Part shown: positions 22,600 through 34,384 of the stretch, in pieces
How positions within the stretch are numbered: the first letter of the stretch is position 1
Layout: each line of letters starts with the position of its first letter
Origin: Magnolia sinica
Taxonomy: Eukaryota > Streptophyta > Magnoliopsida > Magnoliales > Magnoliaceae
NCBI RefSeq assembly: GCF_029962835.1
Contig: NC_080590.1
Span: 57,534,001-57,598,000, forward strand
Length of the DNA: 64,000 bases
Direction of reading: 5' to 3'
The notes under the pieces: model-generated
Seen by the model: the letters and a program-made list of their open reading frames with translations, nothing else
What the model was told of the DNA's origin: nothing
Database searches by the model: none
Program-made: the position numbers and the translations under genes

Positions 22600-23310
22600 G
22601 GGACTGTTGCGCGGAAGGTTCATTGTGCATAGAAAGTAGTTGCACGCAGAGGTTTGTTGCGCAGAAGACTGGTTGCGAGCAAAGGGTTCTGACTCTAAAA
22701 AGGAAAGTGACTTACATTACGTTGAACTGCTGCTTATATAGCCAGGAATTGGGTCCATTGCGTAGACCTAATAGCGCAATGGGTATGTGTTGCGCGCAGA
22801 GATTTATAGGAAATGGATTTTGGAACGTGAATTAATCCTCCATTTAACCCAGAAGAGAAGATTAAATAAATGACCAAGGGGGCATTTGTTGGAGCATAAA
22901 TTTAAAGAAGAAAAAGAAATATGAGAATCAATGTGCTTTGGTTGCACGTCGCGCAATAGAGCATTAATGATAGTCCATTACATGGCATGCAATGGAGATG
23001 TTTTGATCATGCAATAGGGTGCTAATGGTGGTTCATTGTGCCCCACACAATGGGACCCATCCCCCGCACAACAAGGAAGTGTTGTACGAATAAAGGGTTC
23101 GCACATGTGGTTGCCTATAAATACCCCTCATTTATCTTCATTTACAACACGCGAAGACTCCAAGAGCCAGCAAAAGACTTGAAAGTTTCCCAGAATTCGC
23201 CAGATATTGGAGGATACCTGTTGTGCGACGCGCAACAAGGTGGCCGTGCAATGGAGTATCCGAAGTTCATTGCGTCGCGCACAACAGGCCAGTTGTGCGC
23301 AATGACCATT
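22600..23310. repeat. Cluster of TTGCGC/GCGCAA-type motifs
   Basis: At least fifteen TTGCGC-, TTGTGC- and GCGCAA-like words in both orientations, some forming near-palindromes (GTTGTGCGACGCGCAAC). They span both the end of the internal region and the U3 part of the LTR at 22887. Confidence 0.6.
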
Positions 23311-23803
23311 TACCCTCAACAAGTTGTATCTTCATGGTTCTTCCAAGATTGATATGAAAGGAGAAGATCCTCTGAAAGATTTAAAAGATTCACAAGGATA
23401 CATCATTTCCGCATAACGATTTCTATATTCTAAAGAATATATCACGAATCGAAATGTCATTGAAATCGACATTCGAACATATTTGATTATTGCGTTGTAT
23501 AATCGTTCGCTTTATTTTGGAATTAAGGGAAATATAAGGATGTAAATGAATTCCAAAATTAATGAAATATTTTGTGATGATTGTATTTCTATTCTTTCTT
23601 TGTTAATCATTGAATAAGAATCCCCCAATCAAAATACACTCGTTTCGTGTTGAAACAAATATCTCTCTAAATTTTTAGATTTTATATTCTAGTTTTAGTT
23701 CTAGTTTATTTCAGAATACGTATAAAGTAAGTCCCTGTGAATTCGACCTTAGTCTCATCGAGATTTTTACTACAACGCAGCCCTGCATATGGGTTTGTGA
23801 ACA
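22887..23803 (+). repeat. Gypsy-type LTR (3' LTR of a truncated element)
   Basis: A purine tract (AAGGGGGCATT) precedes the TG start (TGTTGGAGCA). The end runs through GAATTCGACCTTAGTCTCA and CTACAACGCAGCC to TTTGTGAACA, the layout also seen at the ends of the Athila-like LTRs at 34384 and 44415. About 917 bp. No matching 5' LTR is visible to the left, so the element is truncated. Confidence 0.65.
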
Positions 23804-24941
23804 TGTGCGGGCATGCATGGTGCGTTTAGAGATCTACATTTATGTACAGAAGTGATTTCCTGGGAAGTGGAGCGACGTCATATCAGCTGATACCCTATAT
23901 TGCTAGAGCGGTCGAAAGGAGAGGCGATCGAGCTCGAATGGCCGCGTGACAAGTGGCATAAGGAGAGGCGACCAAGCTCTAGCAGCCGCACGACAAGTGA
24001 CTCAGGGAGAATTAAAGGAATTAAAATGTGGGAAGCATTAAAAAATTAATAGTAGAGAATGGTTACAGTAACCATCAAAACGTGGGAAGCATCCGAAAAT
24101 CAAGTTGTGGGGAATGGTTATACTAACCGTCAGAATGTGGGAAGGATCCAGGACAATTGGATCAAAAACTATAAATATAAGAGGATTACCGTGGGAAAAA
24201 GTGTCTCATACCAACTCAAAACAAATCAAATTTAGCTTTCGATTACTTTTTTTAAAAATTATCAGTCAAGTTACATTCTGTAGTGTAATCTTTTATCATT
24301 CTTATCAAGTAAATTACATTAGTGTAATCCTTTACTTTACAACCTATTGTTTACATTCCGTAGTGTAATCTGTAGGGGTAATGGTGTAGTTGTTAGCTTT
24401 TAGCTGTAATTTGAGTTCACGCTCACATGTTGGATCCAGTTCATTTATCAGAAAAGGAGTTCTTTAGCTGCTCTTCATGACCAACTATAAGGATTTCTTT
24501 CTCATTTAAATTTATCTGTATGGAAAACTCATTTTGTACGGAAGGCAAATGAGTAACTTATCATCAGAGGACAAACCCCACCCTCTGAAAATTGCTTGAT
24601 CCAATTTACACATCGAGCTAGTGGCCGAATCGGAGACCGATCTCCTCAGATCTCAGTCATACACTATGTGTCAGGCTACCTCTATGCTCGGTGTCATTCT
24701 TGTTCGGTTTGAATTGGAGCTACAAATCTAATTCTGGCATGCCCGCACACTAGTGCAGAAAACAACATCAAACACCAATTACATCATTATTCCTTAATTC
24801 AAAATTTATAAGTTAGTCTAGATTTATTTTTGGTTTTAAAGTGTTCCAAAAATCACACAATCATAAGTCCTGGTAGGTACAACCTCGCTCTCAATGAGTT
24901 ATTACTACATCGTAGCCCTACACTTAGGGTTTATCCGATCA
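23804..24941. repeat. LTR-like segment with perfect 13-bp inverted repeats
   Basis: TGTGCGGGCATGC (23804-23816) and its exact reverse complement (24737-24749) bound a 946-bp segment that starts TG and ends CA. Inside is a TATA-like motif (CTATAAATATAAGAGG, about 24167). A second LTR-end-like sequence (TACAACCTCGCTCTCA through CTACATCGTAGCCCTAC to CCGATCA) finishes at 24941. I cannot find a target duplication for either limit, so the element type is unresolved. Confidence 0.4.
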
Positions 24942-25720
24942 TGTAGACATTCCTTGTGAGATGACTATTCCCCTACCGAGCTATGTTCACGGATAGATCA
25001 GGAGCTCATCTCTTCGTCAAGAAAGTCGTTTGCCTTGTCTTTGAGCTCTGTGCTCTGATAGTTCGAAATAGAAGTCTGCCCTAGCACTTTAGTCACTTTA
25101 GCTTCCAAAAACTCCCCTTGTAGTCGGTCATTCCTTTCATACCGTGGACCAATTTGATTTTGGCCACAACAATTATCACTATGAAATATGATAAGGTGGT
25201 GGTCCCGCTCATGAGCCAAGACTGGTAATAAGAACAATGGGTGAATTTCAAGTATGATAAAAGGAGGTCCCCTGAGAACAAATTCAGGGTGCGGCGGAGT
25301 ACTCCTTTCCTATCGATCGTTACTCTTCATATTCACTATCCAGCGGAATATAGAATGTAATCTTTCACAGGAATGAAGTAAGCTTGTTGCTACTAATCTC
25401 GGCAGCCGAGTTCACTTATAAGAAAACAATCAGCCCCATTGATACCTGTACAACCACAACATTGTTTTTTCACGTTATCAATATGAGTCACGGTTAAAGA
25501 CTCAACTACTCCCGTTGACTCCTTAGGTCCTGATCACGATTGGACTTACCCGAGTAGGTGTTTAATCGGCCCGACTCACCAGAGTGGGGGTGACTAGGTG
25601 GGAGGTTAACTCTTGCTATCAAGCTGGATAGGTCCAACTAAGTCCGAATTGACTCAAATGAGATGAAAATAACAATTGAATGTCCGAAACATATGCTTGA
25701 AAAATGCAGACTTCATACTT
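24942..25720. other. No gene seen
   Basis: Minus-strand frames at 24998-25281 overlap in different frames and match nothing I recognise. The stretch may be internal debris of the LTR element to the left. Confidence 0.3.
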
Positions 25721-25741
25721 GTACTAATTTATAAGGTACAG

Positions 25742-25747
25742 TTTATT
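25742..25747 (-). terminator. Candidate poly(A) signal of the phytocyanin gene
   Basis: AATAAA on the minus strand about 290 nt downstream of the TGA stop, in an AT-rich 3' flank. Plant poly(A) signals are loose, so this is only plausible. Confidence 0.4.
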
Positions 25748-26038
25748 TATAATATTAAATGTGAAAAGAAAACCCAGACACCACAAATAATAAGCAAAGT
25801 CTACATTCCAGGACCGATAACATATCATTAATTCCAAAAACATAACAATGGCGATGAGAAAATATATAAAAAGAAAAAGAAAGAAAAAAGAAAATGCAAC
25901 TAGGAACATCGGTCCCACCAAACTATAATCTAGACTGTGTATGCAGTAATCACAACAATCAATATTTCTCTAGATGTATGGCCCCATCGGACAATCAGGG
26001 CGCTTTGGGTCAGTGTGGGCCTAGATGGAGGAGTCTGG

Positions 26039-27100
26039 TCAAACCGTGATCAACATCGCAGCAATGGCAACGGTACCTACCATCAGGACTTGATATCTAG
26101 ATGCCACGATCTTATTTGCCGAGCTGGGTGCTTCGGCTCCAATAGGCGGCCAAGATGGAGCTAGTAAATTCGATTGGACGGTGATCGCAAGCTTCTGACC
26201 TCCGTTGGCACAGTGCTTGGCTACTCCACAAATGTACCACTTCCTACCGGGGGTTGCAAGGGTAATTACATCATTTCCAGTAACGAGAGCTTCGTTCACC
26301 GGTGGCACAGTGCAGTCCTGGAAAGCGGTTCCATTCACCTTGAAAACATTGTGAGCTCCCACAGGATATTTGAAAACTGCAAAATTCGCTATCAATCCTA
26401 ACCATTTTCGCAAATAAAGCAACATATTATCATTTAATAGTGGGTATGTGACATGTGCAATGCACGTGATGAGAGACAGGGGAGAGAGATACTAGAGTAA
26501 AAGGGTGCGGCTACACATGGACACAGACAGAGAGAGCGAGACTTTCAGGCAGAGACAGATTGATACAGCCATATCCATGGGTTCACATGCCAGACAACAC
26601 ATATCATATTGGTTTTTAAACATTATCTCTGATAAAGTGATAAGTGATACTTACTATCGTATGCAAAAGAAAATCAATTATATCTACCAATTGCACAATC
26701 CTCTGAAAAATATATATTTTGTTATTGGCTCAAACTAAGAATACGTTGTTTTAATTTTATTTTATTTTTACCTCTAAAAATTTCACACTGATCATATGCC
26801 CGAGAACTCAGTTGTATCAGCTGATAGAATATGTACCATATCATCTATTGGCGGTCACTGACATGGATACGATACATGATAATTTAAAGCATGGATTCGC
26901 GGGATGGTTTATGAATGATACCAGTCAATATTACATTAGAGAACATATTTACCCAGCTTATCTCCAACACGAAATTCCTTGCCGGCAGCCCAGGCTTGAT
27001 AATCGAAGTTGAAGGTCCACCCAATGCCATCTCCAACTACGAATTCCTTAGCTAGAGCAATCGCAGGAAGGATGGCTATGATGATAGCATGGGCATACAT
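26039..27100 (-). CDS. Phytocyanin (blue copper protein, stellacyanin-like), two exons
   Basis: Small secreted or GPI-anchored cupredoxin, 161 aa, with exons 26953-27100 and 26376-26039. The 576-bp intron has a GTAAAT donor and a TTTTGCAG acceptor and splits the codon of Val50; a single intron near this point is usual in phytocyanins. Residues 1-17 (MYAHAIIIAILPAIALA) form a signal peptide and the mature protein starts KEFVVGDGIGW. Predicted copper ligands are His58 (PVGAHNV), Cys99, His104 and Gln110 (Gln as axial ligand, as in stellacyanins). Cys71-Cys105 would form the disulfide. A Pro/Ser-rich linker (about 122-136) and a hydrophobic C-terminus (VLMVGTVAIAAMLITV) suggest a GPI anchor. The frame extends 27 bases upstream only from a TTG, so the ATG at 27100 is the start. 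No lesions seen. Physiological role cannot be told from sequence. Confidence 0.92.
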
Positions 27101-27208
27101 TTGCTTAGAAGCCAAATCAAAATGCAATTACTGAACTTAATGCTATATTAGCTCTGGTTGTCTCTAATGATTCAATGCAGATGCTCATTGTGAGGTGGCC
27201 AAGGACCC

Positions 27209-27216
27209 CTTTTATA
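27209..27216 (-). promoter_or_regulatory. TATA box of the phytocyanin gene
   Basis: TATAAAAG on the minus strand, about 110 bp upstream of the ATG at 27100. Transcription would start near 27180, giving a 5' UTR of about 80 nt. Confidence 0.65.
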
Positions 27217-27299
27217 GATAGACATTCCCATGAATAATGTAGTAAAATTCTAATGACAGGCATGTACCGTTGCTTATGTGGGTGCGGCCGGCGGACCCA

Positions 27300-28460
27300 A
27301 TTGCCACAATTGGCAGAAGCTATGTGGGGCTCACCATGATGTCACTGAGAAATCCAGTCCATCTATGAGTTATGCCAGCTCGCGTTAGGACATGAGCACA
27401 AAAAATAATGAAGATACAAAACTTAAGCATGGCCACACGACAGGAAACAGAGGAGATGGAAACGGCCATTATTGAAACCTTCCCAAGGCCCACAGTGATG
27501 TTTATATGCTATCTAAACCGATCATTCCCTTTGGGGTGAAATTGATGGACGGAGTGGATTTCTGGGTGGGCTCCATATAGCTTCGTAGGGGCGTGGCCGG
27601 CTGTGCGTGGCATGCTCGAAAACTTCTTTGCGCTTTGGGGCGGTTACTCAGTGCTACTGGGAAGATGTGTGGCCCACGTGAGGTATTCACAATACCCCAC
27701 TCGTCCATCAGAAGCTTGGCCAAACTTTACAACTGGAACAGAAAAAAAAAACAGCCAAAACGGAAACTCAGGTGAACTACAGCACGGTCAGGTTGAGAGA
27801 AGACGTCCGCCTTAAATTTGAGTGGGGCCTACCCTGTTACATATACCGAATCCATGCGGTCCAGACCTTTAAATGTCCTGGATGAGTTTTCAGGACAAAA
27901 ATTAGGCTATTTGCAACTTATTTGGGCGAAAATAAACGGTGAATGTCCTCTCAATCTTATTCTACTCTCTGAGTCCCACCAGAGTTTTCGATTGAAGTAA
28001 TTTGCATGCCAATGTGGAAACCTGAGGGAAATAATGGGATGGACGGGTTGGATGCGATAGATACACAACAGGCCGAGAAAATGAGGCAGGTACAATGTTC
28101 AGGTAAACCACACCACAGGCAGCGGCCGTGCTAATGACGGCTGCTGTTGAAACCTTCCTAGGGCCCACGCAACGTTTATTTTCCATCCGCCCTTTTCATA
28201 AGGTGATTGAGACCTTCATGATGGCAAAACACAGATATTATATTGTTCCAAAAACACAGGTATTACCTAAGAAGTTTTCAACGGTAAGAGATCAATCCCC
28301 ATTTCTTGGTCCACCTGAGAGTTGGATCTGTCTCATTTTTCGACCCTTTTAATAAAATAACATGAAAAAAATGTATGGACGGTGTAGATAAAATTCATAC
28401 GTCACGGTGGCACTCAGAACCGAAGCCTGTCGCAAGCTCGGGTCGGGCAGGGGAAGTACC
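27300..28460. repeat. Fragments of the intergenic GTGGGCCCACC-type repeat
   Basis: Repeated phrases such as TTGAAACCTTCC then GGCCCAC then GTTTAT (27472 and 28147), and GTGGCCCACGTGAGG, share word order with the arms of the foldback element at 28478. They look like diverged, partly overlapping copies of the same MULE-like family. The open frames here overlap each other and match nothing. Confidence 0.45.
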
Positions 28461-28477
28461 CAACCCGCACCATCCGC

Positions 28478-29008
28478 GGAAACGGATTGGCTACTCCCCT
28501 GCCACCAGCCTGGTGGCCGATGGTTGGTTCTCTTGGGGTCCTACCATGATGTATATGTTTCATCCATTCCCTTCATCCATTTTTAAAGGTCATTTAAGGG
28601 CTTGATCCCGCACTAAGAGGGATATAAATCTCAGGTGGACCGCACCGCAGGAAAAAAATAGTGATTGAATATCCACCATTAAAATCCTCCTAATGTCCAC
28701 TGTACTGTTTATTTTACATCCAATCAGTTGATTATGTCATACAGAGCCAGATGAAGGATAAAAACAAAGATCAGCTTGATCCAAAACTTTTATGGCCCCA
28801 AAAAGTTTTTAATGGTCAACATTCATTCAACACTGTTTCATGTAACGTAGTCCACTTGAGATTGGTATATACCTCATTTTTGATCTCATACCATAAAATG
28901 ATCTATAAAATAGATGTACGGCATGGATGAAACACATAAATCATGGTGGGGCCCACAGAGCACAGACCATCAGCCATTGGCTGGTGGCAGAGTAGCCAAT
29001 CCGTTTCC
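28478..29008. mobile_element. Mutator-like foldback MITE, 531 bp
   Basis: Ends are GGAAACGGATTGG and its exact reverse complement. Similarity between the arms continues well inward (GGCTACT, CTGCCACCAGCC, CCACCATGATT/TACCATGATG, TGTTTCATCCAT), so most of the element can fold back on itself. Flanks are ACCATCCGC (28469-28477) and ACCATCGGC (29009-29017), a 9-bp target duplication with one mismatch, diagnostic of Mutator-type elements. No transposase. Confidence 0.8.
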
Positions 29009-29017
29009 ACCATCGGC

Positions 29018-29871
29018 GCCCCTACTTCTGCCGAATGTCAGCAAGCTGGAGCGGACCGTAGTACCGGTGCCAGAGGAGCTCACTTCTTCCTTCCGTTTAA
29101 CTCTTTTAATAACGAGAAGCGATATATAGCGAGCACAGTGCATGAATGCCTTCCCATGCACTAATTGCATTCGGACTCGAAACATGACCTATCCAGACTG
29201 TCCATTACGTCCAGTCAACTCTTCTTTCACTACCTTGCAAAAAATATATCATTTAGTTGGTCCTAATAGTCCGTGAGTGTAACTATTTCTTATAAATGAT
29301 CTTGACGATCCACTTCTCAATGGTACTGATTGGATAGTTTAAATCATCCAATAAGCATGATTTTTTGAAGCTAGCATATAAAGTGAGGAAAGATGATGGT
29401 CAAGATAGATGTAGATGCCAACAAACCCAAATGGAAGAAGGTGCATGGAAAGTTCCCATGCACCAGAGTCCACTGGATCAGTTTTCTTAGGATCAAACGA
29501 GTCACGGTTTGTATTTTCGTGAGTTATGTTTTCTGAATGAATTATGATTTTATAAAACTTAGTGGTGGACCGTGCACGTGGCGCAAACTAGTGAAAAGCT
29601 CCTGGGACTTGTACACTACAATTTGGCGTGCTTACATACCGATTCAAACCATCCAAATGGTGGGCTCCACCATGGACGGAGCATATCAGGAGACTTTGCT
29701 GGCCTGAGAATCGAAAATAACCATGAGGTGGTCATCAAATAAAGTATTAAAGAAAATGGAGGACAAAGTATGCACAAGAAATACAGTGGAGTCATGATAA
29801 GATGTAGAATTAGAGATGAGGATTGATAAGAAATTATAACGAATAAAAATTGACGATATGGTGGAGATTAT
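29018..29871. other. No gene seen
   Basis: Intergenic sequence. The last part (29840-29871) includes GGTGGAGATT, a purine tract resembling the copia purine tract at 13690, just before the LTR-like start at 29872. Confidence 0.4.
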
Positions 29872-30151
29872 TGTTGATTTCTTAAATCTATCAGCAACAA
29901 GATTCTGTCATTACCATTGATAGACTGCATGATCCCATCGATAGGTTCTCGACATCTGCTCGATTCCATCGAGAAAATCTGAAAAATTCCATGTTGATTG
30001 TTGGAACGTTTCAGTGTTGATATTTGATGGCATCAAATGATTTCAATGCCATCAATAGATCCTTGATGGGTGGTTGATGCCTTCGAAAGTCTCATCGAAG
30101 ATGCACGCAAAATTGCACAAGTGTGTTAGTTGTTTCTTATATTGGTTGTAA

Positions 30152-30223
<72 letters not shown>

Positions 30224-30241
30224 AGTGTAATCGGAATTTGG

Positions 30242-30301
<60 letters not shown>

Positions 30302-30560
30302 GTGTGTATGTGTGTGTGGGAAGAGAGAAGGCCCTACTTTGATGTGCATGTGAGCTTGTTCGAATCAGTAAAATCTTATCTCTTGTAATTTCTATTTTCA
30401 TAGTACAATACCGGTAGCTTTATGCTGTGATTTTTTTTCCCGAGAGGTTTTTTCCATGTAAATTCATATTGTTCTTGTTTTAACTTAGTTGGGCAATTGT
30501 ATGTACTTAGCTTGATTCATCTTTAGGTATTTTCGCAGTTTCTAATTGAAACTTATCAAA
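29872..30560 (+). repeat. Copia-type LTR remnant
   Basis: Begins TGTTGATTTC after a purine tract. It contains clustered ATCGATGG/CCATCGA words like the palindromes of the 10620 LTR, then a TA microsatellite, a GA microsatellite, and a U5-like CGAGAGGTTTTTTCCATGTAA comparable to the GAGGGTTTTTTATGTAA of the copia LTR. The right end is not clear and no partner LTR is visible. Confidence 0.45.
30155..30298. repeat. (TA)n and (GA)n microsatellites
   Basis: (TA)n at about 30155-30221 and (GA)n at about 30243-30298. The open frames across them on both strands are simple-sequence translation. Confidence 0.95.
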
Positions 30561-31684
30561 AGCAGGAGCAAAGTTCAGAATATTAATGCTGTGGAGGTTC
30601 CACTAATTGTACTAAAACTGAAGAAATGAATTTTGAAGACTATCTAAACAAGAAGGCTTCACACCCAGCTTTAAGGAAAAGTAGATGAAATTCCTTTAGT
30701 TAGGAAACATTAAGAGTATTTATTAAAATTGTTAAATCAAACAAAACCTCATTAGAATAGAGAAAAGAATTGGCAAAATAAAAAATAAAATAAATAAAAT
30801 TAATTAATTAATAAATTAAGAAGAACCCTACCAATTTCATGAAGTCTTTAAAATAACTCAAGGGGAAAACTTATCATCTCCAACAACTATTCAGAATCTA
30901 AAGGGTGAGATAAATGAGATAAATTTTAAACTTTAAGTATAAAGAATACAAATGCAGAATTAGGTTAGTCTCTCCATCCCCAAAAAGGAGTTGATTCTAA
31001 AGAAGAGTTTTAAGCAAATGAAGAATTCATCAACGTAATAGAAAAGATACGAATTCAAAGTGGTATTCTCATTTCACAATTAAGATAAGAGATTTTATTT
31101 TTAAAATAATAGGGTTAATAAACTTAGGAGAAGATATGGATTGTATCCATTGGGGATTAGTTCCTTCAAGGTACTTTGAGATGATTTCTCAAAAAGTGAG
31201 TGGTGTGACTAGTAAATATTGCCAAATAGAATTTAAAATCCCTAATTCTCATTTTTGAGGTAGGAAACTCGTTTAAAAGCTAATTTTATTCTTACTAAAG
31301 ATTTAAAATAAATTTTGATTTTAAGAACTACATTACTAACCATGATTAAACCCTTTGGTGTTAATCAGGTAGGGATAGATATGGTCATTAAAAGTGAACA
31401 AATAAGGTTTAAATTTTTCAAAAAACCAAGTATTTCAATAATAAATTATTTAAAAGAATCAATCCAGCAAACGGAAAATTTTGTTAAAGAACTTGAGGAT
31501 GGGATCCAATCTAAACATATGACCAAAAGACTTGATTATCACATATCATCATCACCATCATCACATCAAGATAATGATTATCATCATCCACATCATAAGA
31601 AAAATAAAATAAAAGATTAAGTGCAAGGGGGTGTGCTCACCTTGGCCTAAGTGTTGGATGGCTTGGATCTCCATGATCCACCAC

Positions 31685-31737
<53 letters not shown>

Positions 31738-31879
31738 GAAGGAGGGGCTAAAATTTGGGCACTAAGGTGCCTAAATTTGGGTTAGAGAATGCTTATTTAT
31801 AGAGGTGGAGGTGATTAGGGAATGAGTTTTTAAATTAAGGGGTATATACAATCACCTCCTTATTTTAAGGGTGATTAGT
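30561..31879. other. AT-rich intergenic sequence with a (CT)n tract
   Basis: A (CT)n tract lies at about 31688-31736. A frame at 31315-31620 has a His-rich end (SSHQDNDYHHPHHKK) and no recognisable homology or splice context, so I do not call it. This is the left flank of the Athila-like insertion. Confidence 0.5.
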
Positions 31880-33546
31880 GTTGAGGGTCAAATACTGCAT
31901 ATTAAACCCCAGTTATTACCTAAATTACGAATATGATAATGTTTTAACGGGCTATTTTAACCGTGTTTGTGATGCAAGGAGAATTGACGAGCATGGATTG
32001 AAAAGAATGTTAAAGGCATGGATTTAACGCTCAAGCATCATCAAGGCATTGGACGGGACTCCATAAGATCAAGATAGAGGATTTACACGCCAGAGATTAG
32101 AGAAATTCCAGCCACTCACTTTAAACAGGACTAAAAGATGTCCATAATGCAAGATCACAGGGTTCCCACCATCTGATCAGTTCCAAAATCTATACATGAC
32201 CTGAGGACCATAAATGAACCGTACACATAAAATTTTAGATCCTAGATCCTTGTGGAAATGGGCAAACAGTCAGATCAGCCCACAAATTATCAAATTGGGG
32301 CCCACATGCTATGTGGATATGCTTCAAAATTGGTTTCAACCCATTAAATGAGGATACAAGATGGGTGGATGGATTAGATTTCCCATAAACATCAAAGTGG
32401 ATCCCACCTGAGTGGTGTGTGCACTGTGCACAAGTGCACGCGCTATGCACGACAACTCCACATCAGTCAACATGGCTTGGACCCGTATCCAAAACGGCAA
32501 CTGCCGTTTCCCTATAACGCAAATGGTTTGCATGGAGTCTTTTGCGGAAGCCGGTGGGCCATCATCATGGCCCATATGATCAATCTGATCCGTCCATCAT
32601 ACAGAAGGTGTACCGAATCTGGGGAGTCGATCAGCGTGCGCTGACTCGACTCCCAGCCAAAAACGGAAAGCTCCGTTTTCCTGCTACCGCAGCTGACGTA
32701 GGAGGCCATCTTGCGGATCACTGTGGGCCACCATCGTGACCCACGTGGATAATCCAAACCGTCCATCATGCAAATGGTTTATCGAAGATTAAAACCATGA
32801 AAATATCACATGTTGGGGTGCACGTATGAACACACAATTCTCAGCCAAAGGAGAGCCTCTGCATTACGAGATTAAGGGACAGTAGCGGTTTAGAGGAGTT
32901 GTGGGCCACTGTGAGTGGATGTCCAGACAATCCACAACGTCCATCTGTTAGGTCATTCAGAACCATCCATAGGGACGTTTCCCTTTTTGGAAATACATCA
33001 TTGTGCACGAACCAAGCCAACAGGATTCCAGCCGTTCCGGTTACGTAAGACAGCTGGTTGCGTAATCTTTGTAGCTGCGCAATCTTTGCAGCTGCGTAAA
33101 CAAGTTTCCGCAACGTTTTTATAGCAGCTCCGCACAAGGATCTTAGTGGGCCAGGGATCAGTGAGCGACAATTCGAACCATCCAAAGAAACAAATCAAGC
33201 ACAAGAAGCAACAAGAGTCCATCTGCTGGTAAAAACAGAGTCTTGGCTGGCTGATTGAACACTGAAATATGGGACTATCAGAGACAGAAAGATGACCCAT
33301 CAAAGGATCAACCTATGGCTAACAATGTGAATGGTGCAGATTGAAAGATTACCCGCCAATCAGAAAGGAAAGTGGGCAATTTCTGGCTGTCGTTTTGGCT
33401 ATGTAAACAGGGTTTTAACAAGTTTCTTTATGACAGCCAACTTACTCATGCACGTTGATTGTGTGATGTCTCTCCTCTAGCCGACTTCTCCACCGTCCAA
33501 GACAGCTATAAAGAGAGAGGAGAAAGAGAGAGGAGAGGATTCTGAC

Positions 33547-33595
<49 letters not shown>

Positions 33596-34384
33596 GTTTA
33601 AGAGTTTTATTATTTGTTTGTTTTTATGATTTTTGAGAGATTTATCCCACTCATGTCGGGCTAAACCTCTTAGCTAGGGCTAAGAGGTGAAGCTTGTGGC
33701 GTGATGGGACTGATTTTACGACTTTGATTCATGCCATGAACTATGTTGATTCTAGTTTTGAATAATAAGAATATTTCTAGTTTTTAATGGTTTGTTGTGA
33801 CTGAAATTACAATAGATTTACGATGGCTTTAACTATTCATGTTCTCTTGTTGTGATTACGCAGTTAGGAAGTCCTGTTGTTCACCATCGTCTCCTGGGCA
33901 TGGTTAGATGACGGCACCCTTCCTACTGTTCATACATCACTTAGATTGACTGTGAATTAGTTTAATTCTATTGTTTGCTTTGTCTCATGGGCATGGTTTT
34001 GTGATGGAATCTATTCCAATTTACACCAATCTTATCTCTCTAAAACTAGATCAAAAGACGTTCAGATTTGATTTGCAAGTTATATCTTCCAACTGGATGA
34101 AGATGGGACTCGAAGTCCAGTTGAGTTCATGAATTGACCGTAGATTTCCCTGATCTCTACAAGTGGATCCTCTGAATCCCTAGTTTCCCTTCCCTGAATT
34201 CTTTAAGTTTTAGATAATTATTTCACCATTATTCCTCAAATTATAATCAATTTAGATTTCATCTTAGTCTAGTTCTAATTCTACCTAGTTTCAGAGAACG
34301 TACAGGTATCAATCCCTTGGGATTCGACCTCGATCTCACCGAGTTTATTACTACATCACAACCCTATACTTGGGGAGTGAACAA
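31880..34384 (+). repeat. Athila-like 5' LTR (2505 bp)
   Basis: Starts TGTTGAGGGTC and ends GGGGAGTGAACA. Contains a long (GA)n tract at about 33548-33592, expanded relative to the 3' LTR, and a short tandem repeat of about 19-20 bp near 33057-33100. Confidence 0.95.

Noticed and set aside
24998-25281. Minus-strand frames containing NDRLQGEF
   Set aside because: Two overlapping frames without recognised domains; probably retroelement debris.
30126-30401. Open frames on both strands across TA and GA tracts
   Set aside because: Pure simple-sequence translation.
31315-31620. 101-codon frame with a His-rich tail
   Set aside because: No recognisable family, no splice or promoter context, AT-rich sequence; could be chance.
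32235-33303. Short frames within the Athila-like LTRs, present in both copies
   Set aside because: LTR sequence duplicated at both ends; overlapping frames on both strands and no domain.
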